Assembly: GCA_002694685.1 (NCBI GenBank)
Contig: NZMW01000004.1
Coordinates: 760,491-824,490, forward strand
DNA: 64,000 bases
From: Balneola sp.
GTDB lineage: Bacteria; Bacteroidota; Rhodothermia; Balneolales; Balneolaceae
Direction of reading: 5' to 3'
Shown: one piece after another, positions 16,737 to 26,300 of the stretch
How the letters are laid out: each line of letters begins with the position of its first letter
Position numbering within the stretch: position 1 is the stretch's first letter
The notes under the pieces: generated by a model
Seen by the model: only the letters and a program-made list of their open reading frames with translations
The model's database searches: none
Told to the model about the DNA's origin: nothing
Program-made: the position numbers and the translations under genes

Positions 16737-18001
16737 ATGCGCTAATCACAGCTTTACTTCTATTTTCGGTCAATTATCAGGCAGCTCCTGCAGACTCTAT
16801 AACGCTGAAGTATTGTTACCAACAAGCTGAGGCTAACTATCCAATGGCCGAGAATGTTGAACTGCAGCAACAGATTTCAGATCTGAATGTCCGGATTGTT
16901 AACACGAGGAACTACCCACAGATTTCTATAAACGGCCGTGCAAGCTATCAGTCAGAAGTAACGGAATTTGGATTACCGGGTGGCGGAGGGCCTTCCGCGA
17001 TCAGTATAGATCAATATGAGGCCGCGCTACAGGTAAATCAGAATATATTTAACGGCGGGGCTGTAGGAATTCAGAAAGAGTTAGAACGAGTGAAGGGAGA
17101 GCAGGAAATACAGTCAACCAAGATTGAACTGCATCAAATTCGAGCGCAAATAGATCAGGTTTATTTTGGGATTTTACTTTCAAACCAACAACAAGAGGCT
17201 GTAAGGTTATTTACCAAGGATATAACGGAGCGTATTGATGATGTTCGCTCGAAAGTTGAAAACGGAGTTTTACTCAAGAGTCAGCAGTTAATTTTAGAAG
17301 CTGAGCTTCTGAAAGCCCAACAAGATTCCATTGAAATAGCGTCAAATGTAAAAGCGGGATATGCAGTTCTTGGTCAACTTATTGGGGAGACAATAGGAGA
17401 GGATAGAGAGCTATTGCTTCCAAATCCGTCGTATGAAATGGGAACTGCTCAACCTGCCCGCCCTGAACTTGCTTTGTTTGAAAGCAGCAGAAATGCGATT
17501 GAGGAGCAAAAGAAATTAGCTCAAACAAAGAAATTACCCAGCGTTTCTGCTTTTGGGACGGCCGGTTATGGGAGGCCCGGATTCAATTTTCTGAATGATG
17601 ATTTTCATGACTACTACATGATTGGATTGCGGGTGAATTGGAACTTCATAGACTTCCTGAATTCCAACGAGCAGGATGAATTGCTAACCATCAGGCAAAG
17701 GACTATCACCCAAAATGAGGCATCCTTTAACCTTCAGCTGGAAGCAGCTCTAAATAAGATTAGTGAGCGTATTTCCGCCATAGAACAGAAGATTATCCGG
17801 GATGAAGAAATCATTGAGATCAGAGAAAAGATTGTAGCAGAAAGTGTTTTACAGCTTGAGAACGGGGTGATTACGGCCCGGGAATATGTAGCTGAACTTA
17901 CTAATGCGAACAGAGCCCGGCTTTCACTTTTCACCAATCGAATAAAACTGATACAAGCTCAGGCTGACTATAGAACAGCAATGGGATTAGAAATTCAGTA
18001 A
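16733..18001 (+). CDS. TolC-family outer-membrane efflux protein
   Basis: Outer-membrane channel subunit of 422 residues with a signal peptide (about 1-18). Two internally similar halves of long coiled-coil helices are visible (about 45-220 and 250-420), typical of TolC/OprM. It would form the trimeric exit duct of the adjacent HlyD-ABC exporter. Its start overlaps the tetR stop by 4 bp, and the HlyD gene follows after 26 bp. Confidence 0.92.
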   Translation: MNALITALLLFSVNYQAAPADSITLKYCYQQAEANYPMAENVELQQQISDLNVRIVNTRNYPQISINGRASYQSEVTEFGLPGGGGPSAISIDQYEAALQVNQNIFNGGAVGIQKELERVKGEQEIQSTKIELHQIRAQIDQVYFGILLSNQQQEAVRLFTKDITERIDDVRSKVENGVLLKSQQLILEAELLKAQQDSIEIASNVKAGYAVLGQLIGETIGEDRELLLPNPSYEMGTAQPARPELALFESSRNAIEEQKKLAQTKKLPSVSAFGTAGYGRPGFNFLNDDFHDYYMIGLRVNWNFIDFLNSNEQDELLTIRQRTITQNEASFNLQLEAALNKISERISAIEQKIIRDEEIIEIREKIVAESVLQLENGVITAREYVAELTNANRARLSLFTNRIKLIQAQADYRTAMGLEIQ

Positions 18002-18027
18002 AGGACATCAACAATAGAACCAAGATT

Positions 18028-18924
18028 ATGAATACACGAACCTATTATTTCAAACTTCCACTGCTTCTGGGGCTACTGATTTTCATGATTGGCTGTGGGA
18101 GTGAACAAAAATCGGATGCTTACGGTCAATTTGAAGCAGAAGAAGTCACTATTTCAGCAGAAGCATCCGGTACCCTAAATAGCTTCATGGTGAAAGAGGG
18201 CATGAAATTGAATGCTGGAGAAAAAGTAGGGCAGATTGATTCTACTCAAACTCATCTTAGAAAGCAAGAACTCCAAGCCACCGTAAAATCGATCCAAACA
18301 AATATATCAAAGCTGGATGCGCAGGCTGAAGTTTATCAGGAACAGCTTCAAACAGCAAAGAAGGATCTTCAGCGATTCACCAATCTCAAGCAAAGTAATG
18401 CAGCTACACAGCAGCAAATTGATCAGGCTCAGGGGCAAGTGAATGTGCTTCAAAAGCAAATTTCATCAGTAAACGTGCAGAAGCAATCGGTGTATGCCGA
18501 ACTGGAAACAATGGAAACACGCATTGCTCAAATTCAGGATCAACTGGAAAAAACTAAGGTTATCAATCCATTAGCCGGAACGGTGCTTTCGAGTTATGCT
18601 GAGCCGAACGAGTTGGTATCAACCGGCAAACCACTGTACGAACTAGCTAATTTAGAAGAGATGATTTTGCGGGTTTATATATCGGGAGCCCAACTCCCAA
18701 CGGTTAGTTTAGGGCAAGAAGTAGAGGTGCTTATAGATAAGAACGCTGAAGAGAATGAATCGCTGAAAGGTCAGGTTCGGTGGATTGCTTCTGAGGCTGA
18801 GTTCACGCCGCGCATGATTCAAACCAAAGAAGAGCGGGTTACCCAGGTGTACGCGGTTGAGATAGCGGTTGCCAACCCTGATGGGAAATTGAAAATTGGC
18901 ATGCCCGGCGAAGTAAACTTTTAA
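18028..18924 (+). CDS. HlyD-family periplasmic adaptor lipoprotein
   Basis: Membrane-fusion protein of 298 residues that links the inner-membrane ABC transporter to TolC. The N-terminus is a lipoprotein signal with the lipobox cysteine at residue 23 (FMIGCGS). It is followed by a biotinyl-lipoyl half-motif (about 38-70), a coiled-coil hairpin (about 75-180), the second lipoyl half (VINPLAGTVLSSYAEPNELV) and a beta-barrel domain. Complete compared with the YbhG/EmrA size range. Part of the tetR operon. Confidence 0.92.
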   Translation: MNTRTYYFKLPLLLGLLIFMIGCGSEQKSDAYGQFEAEEVTISAEASGTLNSFMVKEGMKLNAGEKVGQIDSTQTHLRKQELQATVKSIQTNISKLDAQAEVYQEQLQTAKKDLQRFTNLKQSNAATQQQIDQAQGQVNVLQKQISSVNVQKQSVYAELETMETRIAQIQDQLEKTKVINPLAGTVLSSYAEPNELVSTGKPLYELANLEEMILRVYISGAQLPTVSLGQEVEVLIDKNAEENESLKGQVRWIASEAEFTPRMIQTKEERVTQVYAVEIAVANPDGKLKIGMPGEVNF

Positions 18925-18940
18925 TGCAAACATCTCCTGA

Positions 18941-19084
18941 ATGATCTGCCCGGATACACACAACAATAAGTCCTTTTCTCACTGGCTGAGGCATAATATC
19001 AAGGAATGGGATGAAAGTATTGATAGTAAAATCCAAAGAATCATAAACGAGATTGAAGAGGTATATCAGAACGAAATAAATTGA
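18941..19084 (+). CDS. Small open frame between HlyD and ABC genes, 47 codons
   Basis: An ATG 17 bp after the HlyD stop opens 47 codons rich in Trp, Asn, Ile and Glu (MICPDTHNNKSFSHWLRHN...). It stops with a TGA that overlaps the TTG start of the first ABC ATPase (TTGA). It fills an otherwise unused 156-bp gap in a tightly packed operon, its codon content is like that of the neighbours, and the overlap would couple translation. No family is recognised. It may be a small subunit or only a leader that loads ribosomes for the ATPase. Confidence 0.4.
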   Translation: MICPDTHNNKSFSHWLRHNIKEWDESIDSKIQRIINEIEEVYQNEIN

Positions 19085-20013
19085 ATAATGTAGTTTCCAT
19101 ATCGTCAGTCTACAAGGGTTTTGGGAAAGTGGAAGCACTCAAAGAAATCTCCTTTGAAGTTCAAAAAGGAGAGCTTTTTGGAGTGATTGGTCCCGATGGT
19201 GCCGGAAAGACCACCTTGTTCAGAATCCTAAACACCTTGCTGATTCCGGACGCTGGGAAAGCTACGGTATTAGGACTGGATGTTGTTGATGACTACAAAA
19301 AAATCAGGCCACAGCTTGGGTATATGCCCGGGAAGTTTTCGCTTTATCAGGACTTAACGGTAGAAGAGAATATGAATTTCTTCGCCTCTGTTTTTGGAAC
19401 GACTATTGAAGCGAATTACGAATTGGTAAAGCCAATTTACGGTCAGCTGGAAAAGTTTAAAAACAGGCTGGCAGGAGACCTATCCGGAGGAATGAAGCAG
19501 AAGCTGGCGCTGAGTTGTGCGCTTATTCATAAACCGGAATTGTTGCTGTTAGATGAACCAACCACCGGAGTTGATGCTGTTTCCCGCAAGGAATTCTGGG
19601 AAATGCTAAAGATGCTTAAATCGGAAGGGATTACCATTATCGTTTCTACTCCTTACATGGATGAAGCAGATTTATGTGATCGGGTGGCGTTAATTCAGGA
19701 AGGAGAAATCATGCAAATTGATACTCCCTATGCAATTGTCGAGTCTTTCAGAAAACCCCTTTTGGGAGTGAAAGCAAGCAACAAGTACAAGCTCCTGAAA
19801 GCACTGCAACGATATGATAAGGCCTATTCAGTACATCCTTTTGGGGAATACATTCACTATACAGAAAAGGGAGATTCTGTTGATACCGCTGCTTTGAAAG
19901 CTTATTTAACTGATCAGGGTATACAGGATATCGATATCGAAAAGATCAAACCTGATATCGAAGATAGCTTCATGGAGTTAATGCATAGTCAGGGGGAAGC
20001 TAATCATGCCTGA
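19081..20013 (+). CDS. ABC transporter ATP-binding protein, first of pair
   Basis: Cytosolic ATPase of 310 residues. Walker A GPDGAGKT is at 37-44, the signature LSGGMKQ is canonical, and Walker B is LLLLDEPTTGVD. A C-terminal extension of about 80 residues after the switch histidine region is typical of DrrA/YbhF-like exporters; the switch position reads STPYMDEAD, with proline-tyrosine in place of a THxMDEAE histidine. The start is a TTG overlapping the stop of the small frame upstream, since the in-frame N-terminus fits the family. It overlaps the next ATPase by 8 bp. Confidence 0.9.
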   Translation: MNNVVSISSVYKGFGKVEALKEISFEVQKGELFGVIGPDGAGKTTLFRILNTLLIPDAGKATVLGLDVVDDYKKIRPQLGYMPGKFSLYQDLTVEENMNFFASVFGTTIEANYELVKPIYGQLEKFKNRLAGDLSGGMKQKLALSCALIHKPELLLLDEPTTGVDAVSRKEFWEMLKMLKSEGITIIVSTPYMDEADLCDRVALIQEGEIMQIDTPYAIVESFRKPLLGVKASNKYKLLKALQRYDKAYSVHPFGEYIHYTEKGDSVDTAALKAYLTDQGIQDIDIEKIKPDIEDSFMELMHSQGEANHA

Positions 20014-20749
20014 GCTAGCCATACAAACCGAAAATTTAACCCGAACCTTTGGTGACTTCACTGCTGTAGATAACATCACCTTTGAAGTAAAACAGGGCGA
20101 GATATTTGGTTTTTTAGGAGCCAACGGAGCTGGTAAGACTACAGCAATGCGGATGCTCACCGGACTACTCACACCAAGTTCGGGAAAGGCTTTAGTATCA
20201 GGTAAGGATGTGTACACCGAAGCCGAGTCTATCAAAAAGAATATTGGTTATATGAGCCAAAAATTTTCGCTCTACGATGACCTCACTTCCGAAGAAAATA
20301 TTCAGTTTTATGGAGGGATTTACGGCATTCCAGACAAAGAACTTGCCAAGAAGATTGATGAAGTGATTGAATCTGTTGGTTTGGGTGATGTCCGTAAAAA
20401 ACTAGTTCGCTCTTTACCCCTTGGATGGAAGCAAAAACTCGCCTTTTCTATTTCCATTCTGCATAACCCAAAAATCGTTTTTTTAGATGAACCGACAGGC
20501 GGAGTGGATCCGGTCACCCGACGACAGTTTTGGGAGAAAATCTATGAGGTTTCAGATCAGGGAATTACGGTATTTGTGACCACGCACTACATGGACGAAG
20601 CTGAATATTGTGACCGTATTTCAATCATGGTTGATGGAAGAATGGACGCAATTGGTACCCCGAAAGAGTTGAAAGAAAACATGAATGCTGAATCAATTGA
20701 AGATGTATTCATTCAGCTAGCCAGATCAGCAGAAAGGGGGGTTGGATGA
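20006..20749 (+). CDS. ABC transporter ATP-binding protein, second of pair
   Basis: Cytosolic ATPase of 247 residues. Walker A GANGAGKT is at 33-45, Walker B is IVFLDEPTGGVD and the switch histidine is in TTHYMDEAE. The signature loop reads LPLGWKQ instead of LSGGQ, which is also seen in the second half of YbhF-type ATPases. The two separate ATPases thus correspond to the fused halves of YbhF, one with a canonical signature and one with a canonical switch. It overlaps the first permease by ATGA. Confidence 0.9.
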   Translation: MPELAIQTENLTRTFGDFTAVDNITFEVKQGEIFGFLGANGAGKTTAMRMLTGLLTPSSGKALVSGKDVYTEAESIKKNIGYMSQKFSLYDDLTSEENIQFYGGIYGIPDKELAKKIDEVIESVGLGDVRKKLVRSLPLGWKQKLAFSISILHNPKIVFLDEPTGGVDPVTRRQFWEKIYEVSDQGITVFVTTHYMDEAEYCDRISIMVDGRMDAIGTPKELKENMNAESIEDVFIQLARSAERGVG

Positions 20750-21855
20750 ATTCATTTTCGGGCTTTGTAACAAAAGAGTTCAAACAGATTTATCGTGACA
20801 AACGGACTTTGGCCGTACTTTTTGGGATGCCAATCATCATGCTGGTACTGTTTGGATTCGCCATTCGAAATGAAGTAACCAATGCTCAAATAGGAATTTT
20901 GGATTTATCGAAAGATGAAGTCACCCGAACCCTTACCCAAAAACTCGAAGCTTCTTCCTCATTTCAAATACAAGCTTACCTGGAAAGTTATGAAGAGGTG
21001 GAAGGGTTGTTCAAACAAGGTAATATCAAAGAGATCGTAGTTTTTGAGGCTGATTTCAAAGAGAAGTTGATCGGAAATAACAAGGCCGATATTCAAATCA
21101 TCACCGATGCGACTGATCCAAATCTGGCAAATCTGGTTCAGTCATATACATCGAATATTATCAGGGATTATGTGCAGGAATTGAATGAGACCAGTGGTGT
21201 TCAGCAGGCTGGTTTAAACCCGAAGGTAAGGATGATGTATAATCCAGAACTTCGGAGCGTAAACCTTTTTGTGCCCGGGCTTATTGCTGTGATTCTGATG
21301 CTGATTTCAGCCCTCATGACTTCCATCTCCATTACCCGTGAGAAAGAGCTGGGGAATATGGAAATTCTGCTCGTTTCTCCGCTTAAACCTTACCATATCA
21401 TTATAGGAAAAGTGTTGCCCTATTTGGTGCTTTCGGTGGTTAATGTGGTCACGATTCTGGTTCTTGCGAGTTTTGTATTCCAGGTGCCTTTCCAGGGCTC
21501 TTATTTTCTTTTTTTCATGGAAGCCATTCTCTTCATTTTAACCGCACTGGCTTTAGGTGTATTTATTTCCTCGGCTGCGAACAACCAGCAAACGGCAATG
21601 ATGGTATCCCTGGCTGGACTTTTACTGCCAACGGTTCTGCTTTCAGGATTTATTTTTCCGGTAGACAGCATGCCGGTTCCGCTTCAAATAGTTTCCCATG
21701 CTATCCCGGCTAAATGGTTCCTGATCATCGTCCGAAGCATTATGCTTAAAGGCTCTGAGTTTATGTTGATCTGGAAAGAGACAGCCATTTTAGTTGGTAT
21801 CACACTCTTCTTTATTGCACTGAGTCTTAAAAAATTTAAGGTGAGGCTGCAATGA
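20746..21855 (+). CDS. ABC-2 type permease, first of pair
   Basis: Inner-membrane subunit of 369 residues with one N-terminal helix (about 20-42), a periplasmic domain of about 130 residues and five C-terminal helices (about 175-365). This is the YbhS/YbhR-like ABC2_membrane_3 layout. Together with the following gene it forms the heterodimeric translocation path for the two ATPases. Overlaps of 4 bp on both sides indicate strict co-translation. Confidence 0.92.
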   Translation: MNSFSGFVTKEFKQIYRDKRTLAVLFGMPIIMLVLFGFAIRNEVTNAQIGILDLSKDEVTRTLTQKLEASSSFQIQAYLESYEEVEGLFKQGNIKEIVVFEADFKEKLIGNNKADIQIITDATDPNLANLVQSYTSNIIRDYVQELNETSGVQQAGLNPKVRMMYNPELRSVNLFVPGLIAVILMLISALMTSISITREKELGNMEILLVSPLKPYHIIIGKVLPYLVLSVVNVVTILVLASFVFQVPFQGSYFLFFMEAILFILTALALGVFISSAANNQQTAMMVSLAGLLLPTVLLSGFIFPVDSMPVPLQIVSHAIPAKWFLIIVRSIMLKGSEFMLIWKETAILVGITLFFIALSLKKFKVRLQ

Positions 21856-22982
21856 GAACGATTAAGTTTTTACTTCGAAAAGAGTTTCTGCAGATTTTCA
21901 GGAATCGGGCCATGCTGCCTATTCTTTTTGTGATGCCTATCATCCAGCTACTGGTGCTTTCATTCGCTGCAACATACGAGTTGAAAGAAGTAGATTTTGC
22001 CCTCATCGACATGGATCAATCCAGCCTCTCCAGAGAGCTGACGGCTAAATTTCAGGCTACGGGATATTTTAATTTAGAGTTAGAGACTTTTGACGAAAGT
22101 GAGGCGCAGGAGTCCATGAATGCCGGAGATATCAAGATGATACTTCGCATTCCGCCAGATTTTGAGAATCAGTTGTCTTCAGGAAAACAGGCCGATCTTC
22201 AGCTTATTATTGATGCAGTTGATGGCAGTACAGCGGGGCTTATCCAATCTTACAGTTCATCCATTTTAAATGACCTGAATGCTTCAAAACTGGCTGAACT
22301 TAGAATTGAATCACCGAGTCAACAGACTCAACAGGCTAAGGCGATCAACATAATTCCTCAAAATTGGTACAATCCTGATCTTGATTATATCACTTATATG
22401 GTGCCCGGAATTTTGGTAGTGCTGGTTTCAATGATCGGAATATTTTTGTCTGGGATGAACATTGTACGTGAGTATGAAATAGGTACCATCGAGCAGCTGA
22501 ACGTTACGCCTATTCAGAAGTATCAATTTATGATCGGAAAATTGCTTCCTTTTTGGGTAATTGGGATGTTTGATTTACTCATTGGGTTGGCATTAGCTCG
22601 CTTTGGTTTCCAGATTCCTTTTCTTGGAAGTTTAACAACCATTTTAGTGGTGGCGGGTATTTATTTGGTTGTGCTGCAATCACTTGGGCTGCTTATTTCA
22701 ACCCTAACCCATACTCAGCAGCAAGCTATGTTCATCGCCTGGTTTATTATGGTGATTTTCATACTGATGGGAGGACTATTCACCCCCATCGAAAGTATGC
22801 CTCAATGGGCACAAAACCTCACACTTGCTAATCCGATAGCCTACTTCATCAAGATCATGCGCATGGTGCTGCTGAAAGGCGCAGGCTGGAAAGAGATACA
22901 GTTTATGGTTTATGCTTTGGCAGCAATGGGAAGTGGACTATTATGGATTTCAATAAATCGTTACAAGAAAACGACGGCCTAG
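21852..22982 (+). CDS. ABC-2 type permease, second of pair
   Basis: Inner-membrane subunit of 376 residues with the same layout as its neighbour: an N-terminal helix near 20-40, a periplasmic domain, and a hydrophobic C-terminal block with the conserved segment REYEIGTIEQLNVTPIQ before the helices. It ends the efflux operon. The exported substrate is unknown; homologous systems export drugs, dyes or metabolites. No terminator hairpin lies directly behind the stop. Confidence 0.92.
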   Translation: MRTIKFLLRKEFLQIFRNRAMLPILFVMPIIQLLVLSFAATYELKEVDFALIDMDQSSLSRELTAKFQATGYFNLELETFDESEAQESMNAGDIKMILRIPPDFENQLSSGKQADLQLIIDAVDGSTAGLIQSYSSSILNDLNASKLAELRIESPSQQTQQAKAINIIPQNWYNPDLDYITYMVPGILVVLVSMIGIFLSGMNIVREYEIGTIEQLNVTPIQKYQFMIGKLLPFWVIGMFDLLIGLALARFGFQIPFLGSLTTILVVAGIYLVVLQSLGLLISTLTHTQQQAMFIAWFIMVIFILMGGLFTPIESMPQWAQNLTLANPIAYFIKIMRMVLLKGAGWKEIQFMVYALAAMGSGLLWISINRYKKTTA

Positions 22983-23386
22983 CCGAACATTGAATATTCA
23001 ACACAGAATGTTGAAGTGTTTTGAGGTAACAATCATTGCTCAGCGGTAACTATTTCAAGCCCTATACTCCGACCTCTCTAAATCTCTCCTTCTCAAGGAG
23101 AAACTTTTACGAGCCTATTCGCAGTATTTATGTGGAGTTAAAGTATAGAAATCTTATCAAAGCGTCCTTCTCCTTGTTGAAGGAAGCTAGTGCTGAACTC
23201 GATTCAGTAAAGACAGAAGAGGTCGAAAGCTTTATGGAGCTTTCTAAAGAATAATTTTTAATCAGTCAACCAAGGACAAATTATTTATCGAACCCACCTT
23301 AGAATACTTCAGTAATTAAATGCCTATCTTCAAGTTCACTTTTCTTAGCCCGGCTCAGATCCGGGCTTTTTCATTTAATACCCTAT
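22983..23386. other. 404-bp intergenic region after the efflux operon
   Basis: The first 35 bases contain a copy of an interspersed mini-repeat (CGAACATTGAATATTCAAC and a near-complementary GAATGTTGAAG). The middle holds a 72-codon frame from a TTG that I do not accept as a gene. The end (23320-23386) holds a possible promoter word TATCTTC and a terminator-like hairpin immediately before the helicase gene. Nothing else is seen. Confidence 0.5.
23347..23371 (+). terminator. Terminator-like hairpin in the leader of the RhlE-like helicase
   Basis: AGCCCGG (23347-23353) pairs perfectly with CCGGGCT (23361-23367) and is followed by a run of five T. It ends about 16 bases before the helicase ATG at 23387. 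It may end readthrough from upstream. If transcription starts near the TATCTTC at about 23324 instead, it would work as an attenuator in the helicase 5' leader. Confidence 0.7.
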
Positions 23387-24670
23387 ATGTCTTTTAAATC
23401 ACTGAACCTCAGTACCCCCATCCTAAAATCTTTGGAAGAAGAAGGATACACTCACCCTACACCCATTCAATCACAAGCTATTCCCATCGCACTTAAAGGC
23501 ACTGATGTGCTTGGTTGTGCGCAAACCGGAACGGGGAAAACAGCCGCATTTGCCATTCCGATATTACAGTTACTAAGCAAGAGTAAATCCCGTGGTCAGA
23601 ACCGAAAAATTCGAAGCTTAATTGTTACGCCAACAAGAGAACTTGCCATCCAAATTGATGAGAGTTTCAAAAGCTACGGACGATATACAAATTTAGAAAC
23701 CACAGTAGTTTTTGGCGGTGTTAGCCAAAAAGGACAGGTAAAGAAGCTGAATAGAGGCGTAGATATTCTTACCGCTACACCGGGCCGACTGCTTGACCTT
23801 ATGAATCAGGGATTTATATCTCTTTCGGATATCGAAATATTTGTATTGGATGAAGCTGACCGTATGCTGGACATGGGTTTCATTCACGACATTAAGAAAT
23901 TACTGAAAGTAATTCCTAACAAGCGCCAGACCTTGTTCTTCTCGGCAACCATGCCCAATGAGATTGTAAAGCTTTCGAAGTCGATGCTTAACAATCCGAC
24001 TCGAGTTGAAGTGACTCCGGAATCTTCTACGGTAGAAATTATTGAGCAAGGCATCTACTATGTAGACAAAGGAAATAAGAAGAATTTATTGGTAGATGTG
24101 TTAAAAGAAGCAGGCTCAAAATCAGCGCTGGTTTTTACACGCACAAAGCACCGGGCTAATAAAGTAGTAAAATTGCTGAATAGCCAAAATATTCAAGCTG
24201 AAGCTATTCATGGCAACAAATCCCAGAAGGCAAGGCAACGGGCACTCGGTAATTTTAAGGATCAGGCAACCCGGGTATTGGTTGCTACCGATATTGCTGC
24301 TCGTGGAATTGATGTGGATGAATTACAGTATGTCATTAACTACGAAATTCCCAATGTTCCGGAAACCTACGTACACCGAATAGGCCGAACAGGCCGAGCA
24401 GGAGCAGAAGGAACAGCGCTATCTTTCTGTGATGCTGAGGAAAAAGCTTATGTAAAGGATATTGAGAAACTAATTGATCAGAACATCCCGGTGATAGATG
24501 ATCATAAATATCCAATGACAGACCATAATCCGGCTCCAGCTGAAAAACAAAAACGTCGTCCGTCCAGAAAACACAAAAGTGAAAAAAGGAAGACAAGTAA
24601 TGGCGGCAATCCTAGAAACAATAACAAGAAGAGAAGAAGGAAAAGCTCAAATAACAGTAACAGCAGATAG
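23387..24670 (+). CDS. rhlE: DEAD-box RNA helicase, RhlE-like
   Basis: ATP-dependent RNA helicase of 427 residues. The Q motif is TPIQSQAI at about 25-32, motif I is AQTGTGKT at 45-52, motif II reads [10 protein letters not shown], and motif III is SAT. The C-terminal RecA domain has the ARGIDVDEL and [10 protein letters not shown] motifs. A lysine/arginine/asparagine-rich tail after about 385 probably binds RNA. The overall layout fits RhlE proteins of Bacteroidota, which act in ribosome assembly and RNA decay at low temperature. The convergent glycosyltransferase ends 14 bp beyond its stop. Confidence 0.9.
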   Translation: MSFKSLNLSTPILKSLEEEGYTHPTPIQSQAIPIALKGTDVLGCAQTGTGKTAAFAIPILQLLSKSKSRGQNRKIRSLIVTPTRELAIQIDESFKSYGRYTNLETTVVFGGVSQKGQVKKLNRGVDILTATPGRLLDLMNQGFISLSDIEIFVLDEADRMLDMGFIHDIKKLLKVIPNKRQTLFFSATMPNEIVKLSKSMLNNPTRVEVTPESSTVEIIEQGIYYVDKGNKKNLLVDVLKEAGSKSALVFTRTKHRANKVVKLLNSQNIQAEAIHGNKSQKARQRALGNFKDQATRVLVATDIAARGIDVDELQYVINYEIPNVPETYVHRIGRTGRAGAEGTALSFCDAEEKAYVKDIEKLIDQNIPVIDDHKYPMTDHNPAPAEKQKRRPSRKHKSEKRKTSNGGNPRNNNKKRRRKSSNNSNSR

Positions 24671-24684
24671 GATGAGACACTGAA

Positions 24685-25380
24685 CTAATCAAACTTTGGG
24701 TGAACAATCAGATTCTTGTAAGCGTGAACCATGGTTTGTTGGGAAGCTCCGGCAAAGTACATCATAAAAACAATCAGGTTTGCGATGTTGACCTGAAAAT
24801 ATCCGTTTACATCATACTTCCTCGCAGAAACGGTTGCATTTTTTGGGATGATTTTAAAAGGGCTGCATGACTGAATTTTCTCAATCAGATCGTAGTCTTC
24901 CATAATCATATAATCCTCCCGAAAGCCTCCCAACTCATCAAACAAAGAACGGGTAATAAAGAGTGTTTGATCACCGCCCCTGCACATTAACCGATCATAC
25001 CGGGTGCAGTGGGCGTTAATGTTTAGCAGGGGATGGTCGATATCAAATTGATATCGGTAGCAGCCTGATTTGTAGCCTTCGGAAATAGCACCATCAATAT
25101 CAGCGGGAAACGAAGAAGGCGGAATGGTATCGGCATGTACAAAATAGAGAATATCACCTTGGGCTTGCTGAGCTCCATAATTCATTTGAGCAGCCCGTCC
25201 TTTTCTTGGTGACTCCAAGCATGTAAACCCATTTTCTTTAACTAAGTTTACGGTTTGGTCAGAACTGCCACCATCAACAACAAACAACTGATCTGTGGTT
25301 GTTAACGAATTTTTTAAATGGATCAATAAATCCAAAATGGTCTTTTCTTCGTTGTATGTAGGGACAATGATGCTTAGCAT
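24685..25380 (-). CDS. TIGR04283-type family 2 glycosyltransferase
   Basis: Cytosolic GT-A transferase of 231 residues. It has the N-terminal SIIVPTYNEEKTI, a nucleotide-binding VVDGGSSDQT at about 35-44, the metal-binding FVHADT at about 75-80 (a DxD-like variant) and MEDYDLIEKIQ near the acceptor site. This spacing is that of TIGR04283 proteins, some of which are annotated in arsenosugar synthesis. No arsenic genes are adjacent, so the sugar acceptor is uncertain. Single gene. Confidence 0.85.
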   Translation of the reverse strand: MLSIIVPTYNEEKTILDLLIHLKNSLTTTDQLFVVDGGSSDQTVNLVKENGFTCLESPRKGRAAQMNYGAQQAQGDILYFVHADTIPPSSFPADIDGAISEGYKSGCYRYQFDIDHPLLNINAHCTRYDRLMCRGGDQTLFITRSLFDELGGFREDYMIMEDYDLIEKIQSCSPFKIIPKNATVSARKYDVNGYFQVNIANLIVFMMYFAGASQQTMVHAYKNLIVHPKFD

Positions 25381-25476
25381 TCAAATACTTAGTAAGACTG
25401 TAAGGGTTCAGTAGGTCTATACGATATGTAAAGGAACTTAGATGTACTTGCGAATATTCAAAAAAAGAAAAGCAAA

Positions 25477-26295
25477 ATGAAGAATTTTATTTTTGGACTG
25501 ACAATCTTAATGGCAGCTGTGATATCAATTTATGATGTCAAGGCCCAAGGAGAAGCAATGATGGATTCAGTGAATATAGAAGAACAGACAATCCCTGAAT
25601 TATCAGTTCAGTTGATTGAGAACCTGCAGGCGGGTGAATCAACAGAAGAAATAGAGTCGATATTGGCTAACATTTCAGAGTCCGAACTAAAGGAAGCACT
25701 CGATACAGAAGGAAAACGAAAAGCTTTTTGGCTGAATGTGTACAATGCGTATGTGCAGATAATACTGATAGAAAATCCGGATTTATTCAAAGACCGTGAT
25801 TCAATTTTTGGATACAATTTCTTTTCATCACCCCAAGTTACCATCGCCGGGAAAGAACTGAGTTTTGATGATATCGAACATGGCATTATTCGTCGCTCTA
25901 AGAATAAACTTTCCGGTGGGTATGCCAATAAAATTTTTGTAGGAGATTTTGAGAAGAAATTCCGCTGGGAAAAAGTAGATCCTCGTATCCATTTTGCACT
26001 GAATTGTGGAGCGGCCGCTTGTCCGTTTATCGCTGCATATTATCCTGAGCGTGTAAACGAGCAATTGGATATCAGCTCTAAGCAGTATCTGGAGAAAACA
26101 ACGGATTACTATCCCGAAGAAAACCGCGTGGTCGTAAACAAATTGATGAGTTGGTTCCGGGCTGATTTTGGTGGAAAAGACGGTTCAGTAAAAATGCTAA
26201 AGGAATATGGGATTATTCCCCAGGATGCTGACCCATCTGTTGACTTTAAAGAATACGACTGGACTCTTGAATTAGGCAACTACAAAGAGATCTAG
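25477..26295 (+). CDS. Secreted DUF547 protein
   Basis: Protein of 272 residues with a signal peptide (about 1-23) and a DUF547 domain. Landmarks are FWLNVYNAYVQI at about 85-96, the segment with DDIEHGIIRR, and DPRIHFALNCGAAACPFIAAY at about 168-188 (conserved cysteines). DUF547 has a papain-like, possibly catalytic cysteine core, but no reaction is established in bacteria. It is convergent with the Omp85-like gene at a 5-bp distance. Single gene. Confidence 0.87.
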   Translation: MKNFIFGLTILMAAVISIYDVKAQGEAMMDSVNIEEQTIPELSVQLIENLQAGESTEEIESILANISESELKEALDTEGKRKAFWLNVYNAYVQIILIENPDLFKDRDSIFGYNFFSSPQVTIAGKELSFDDIEHGIIRRSKNKLSGGYANKIFVGDFEKKFRWEKVDPRIHFALNCGAAACPFIAAYYPERVNEQLDISSKQYLEKTTDYYPEENRVVVNKLMSWFRADFGGKDGSVKMLKEYGIIPQDADPSVDFKEYDWTLELGNYKEI

Positions 26296-26300
26296 TCCAG

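Noticed and set aside
23036..23254. 72-codon frame starting with TTG in the gap after the efflux operon
   Set aside because: Weak start, no ribosome-binding site and a first half made of short complementary words (CTCCTTCTCAAGGAGAA). It has no recognisable family, so a repeat-derived chance frame is more likely.
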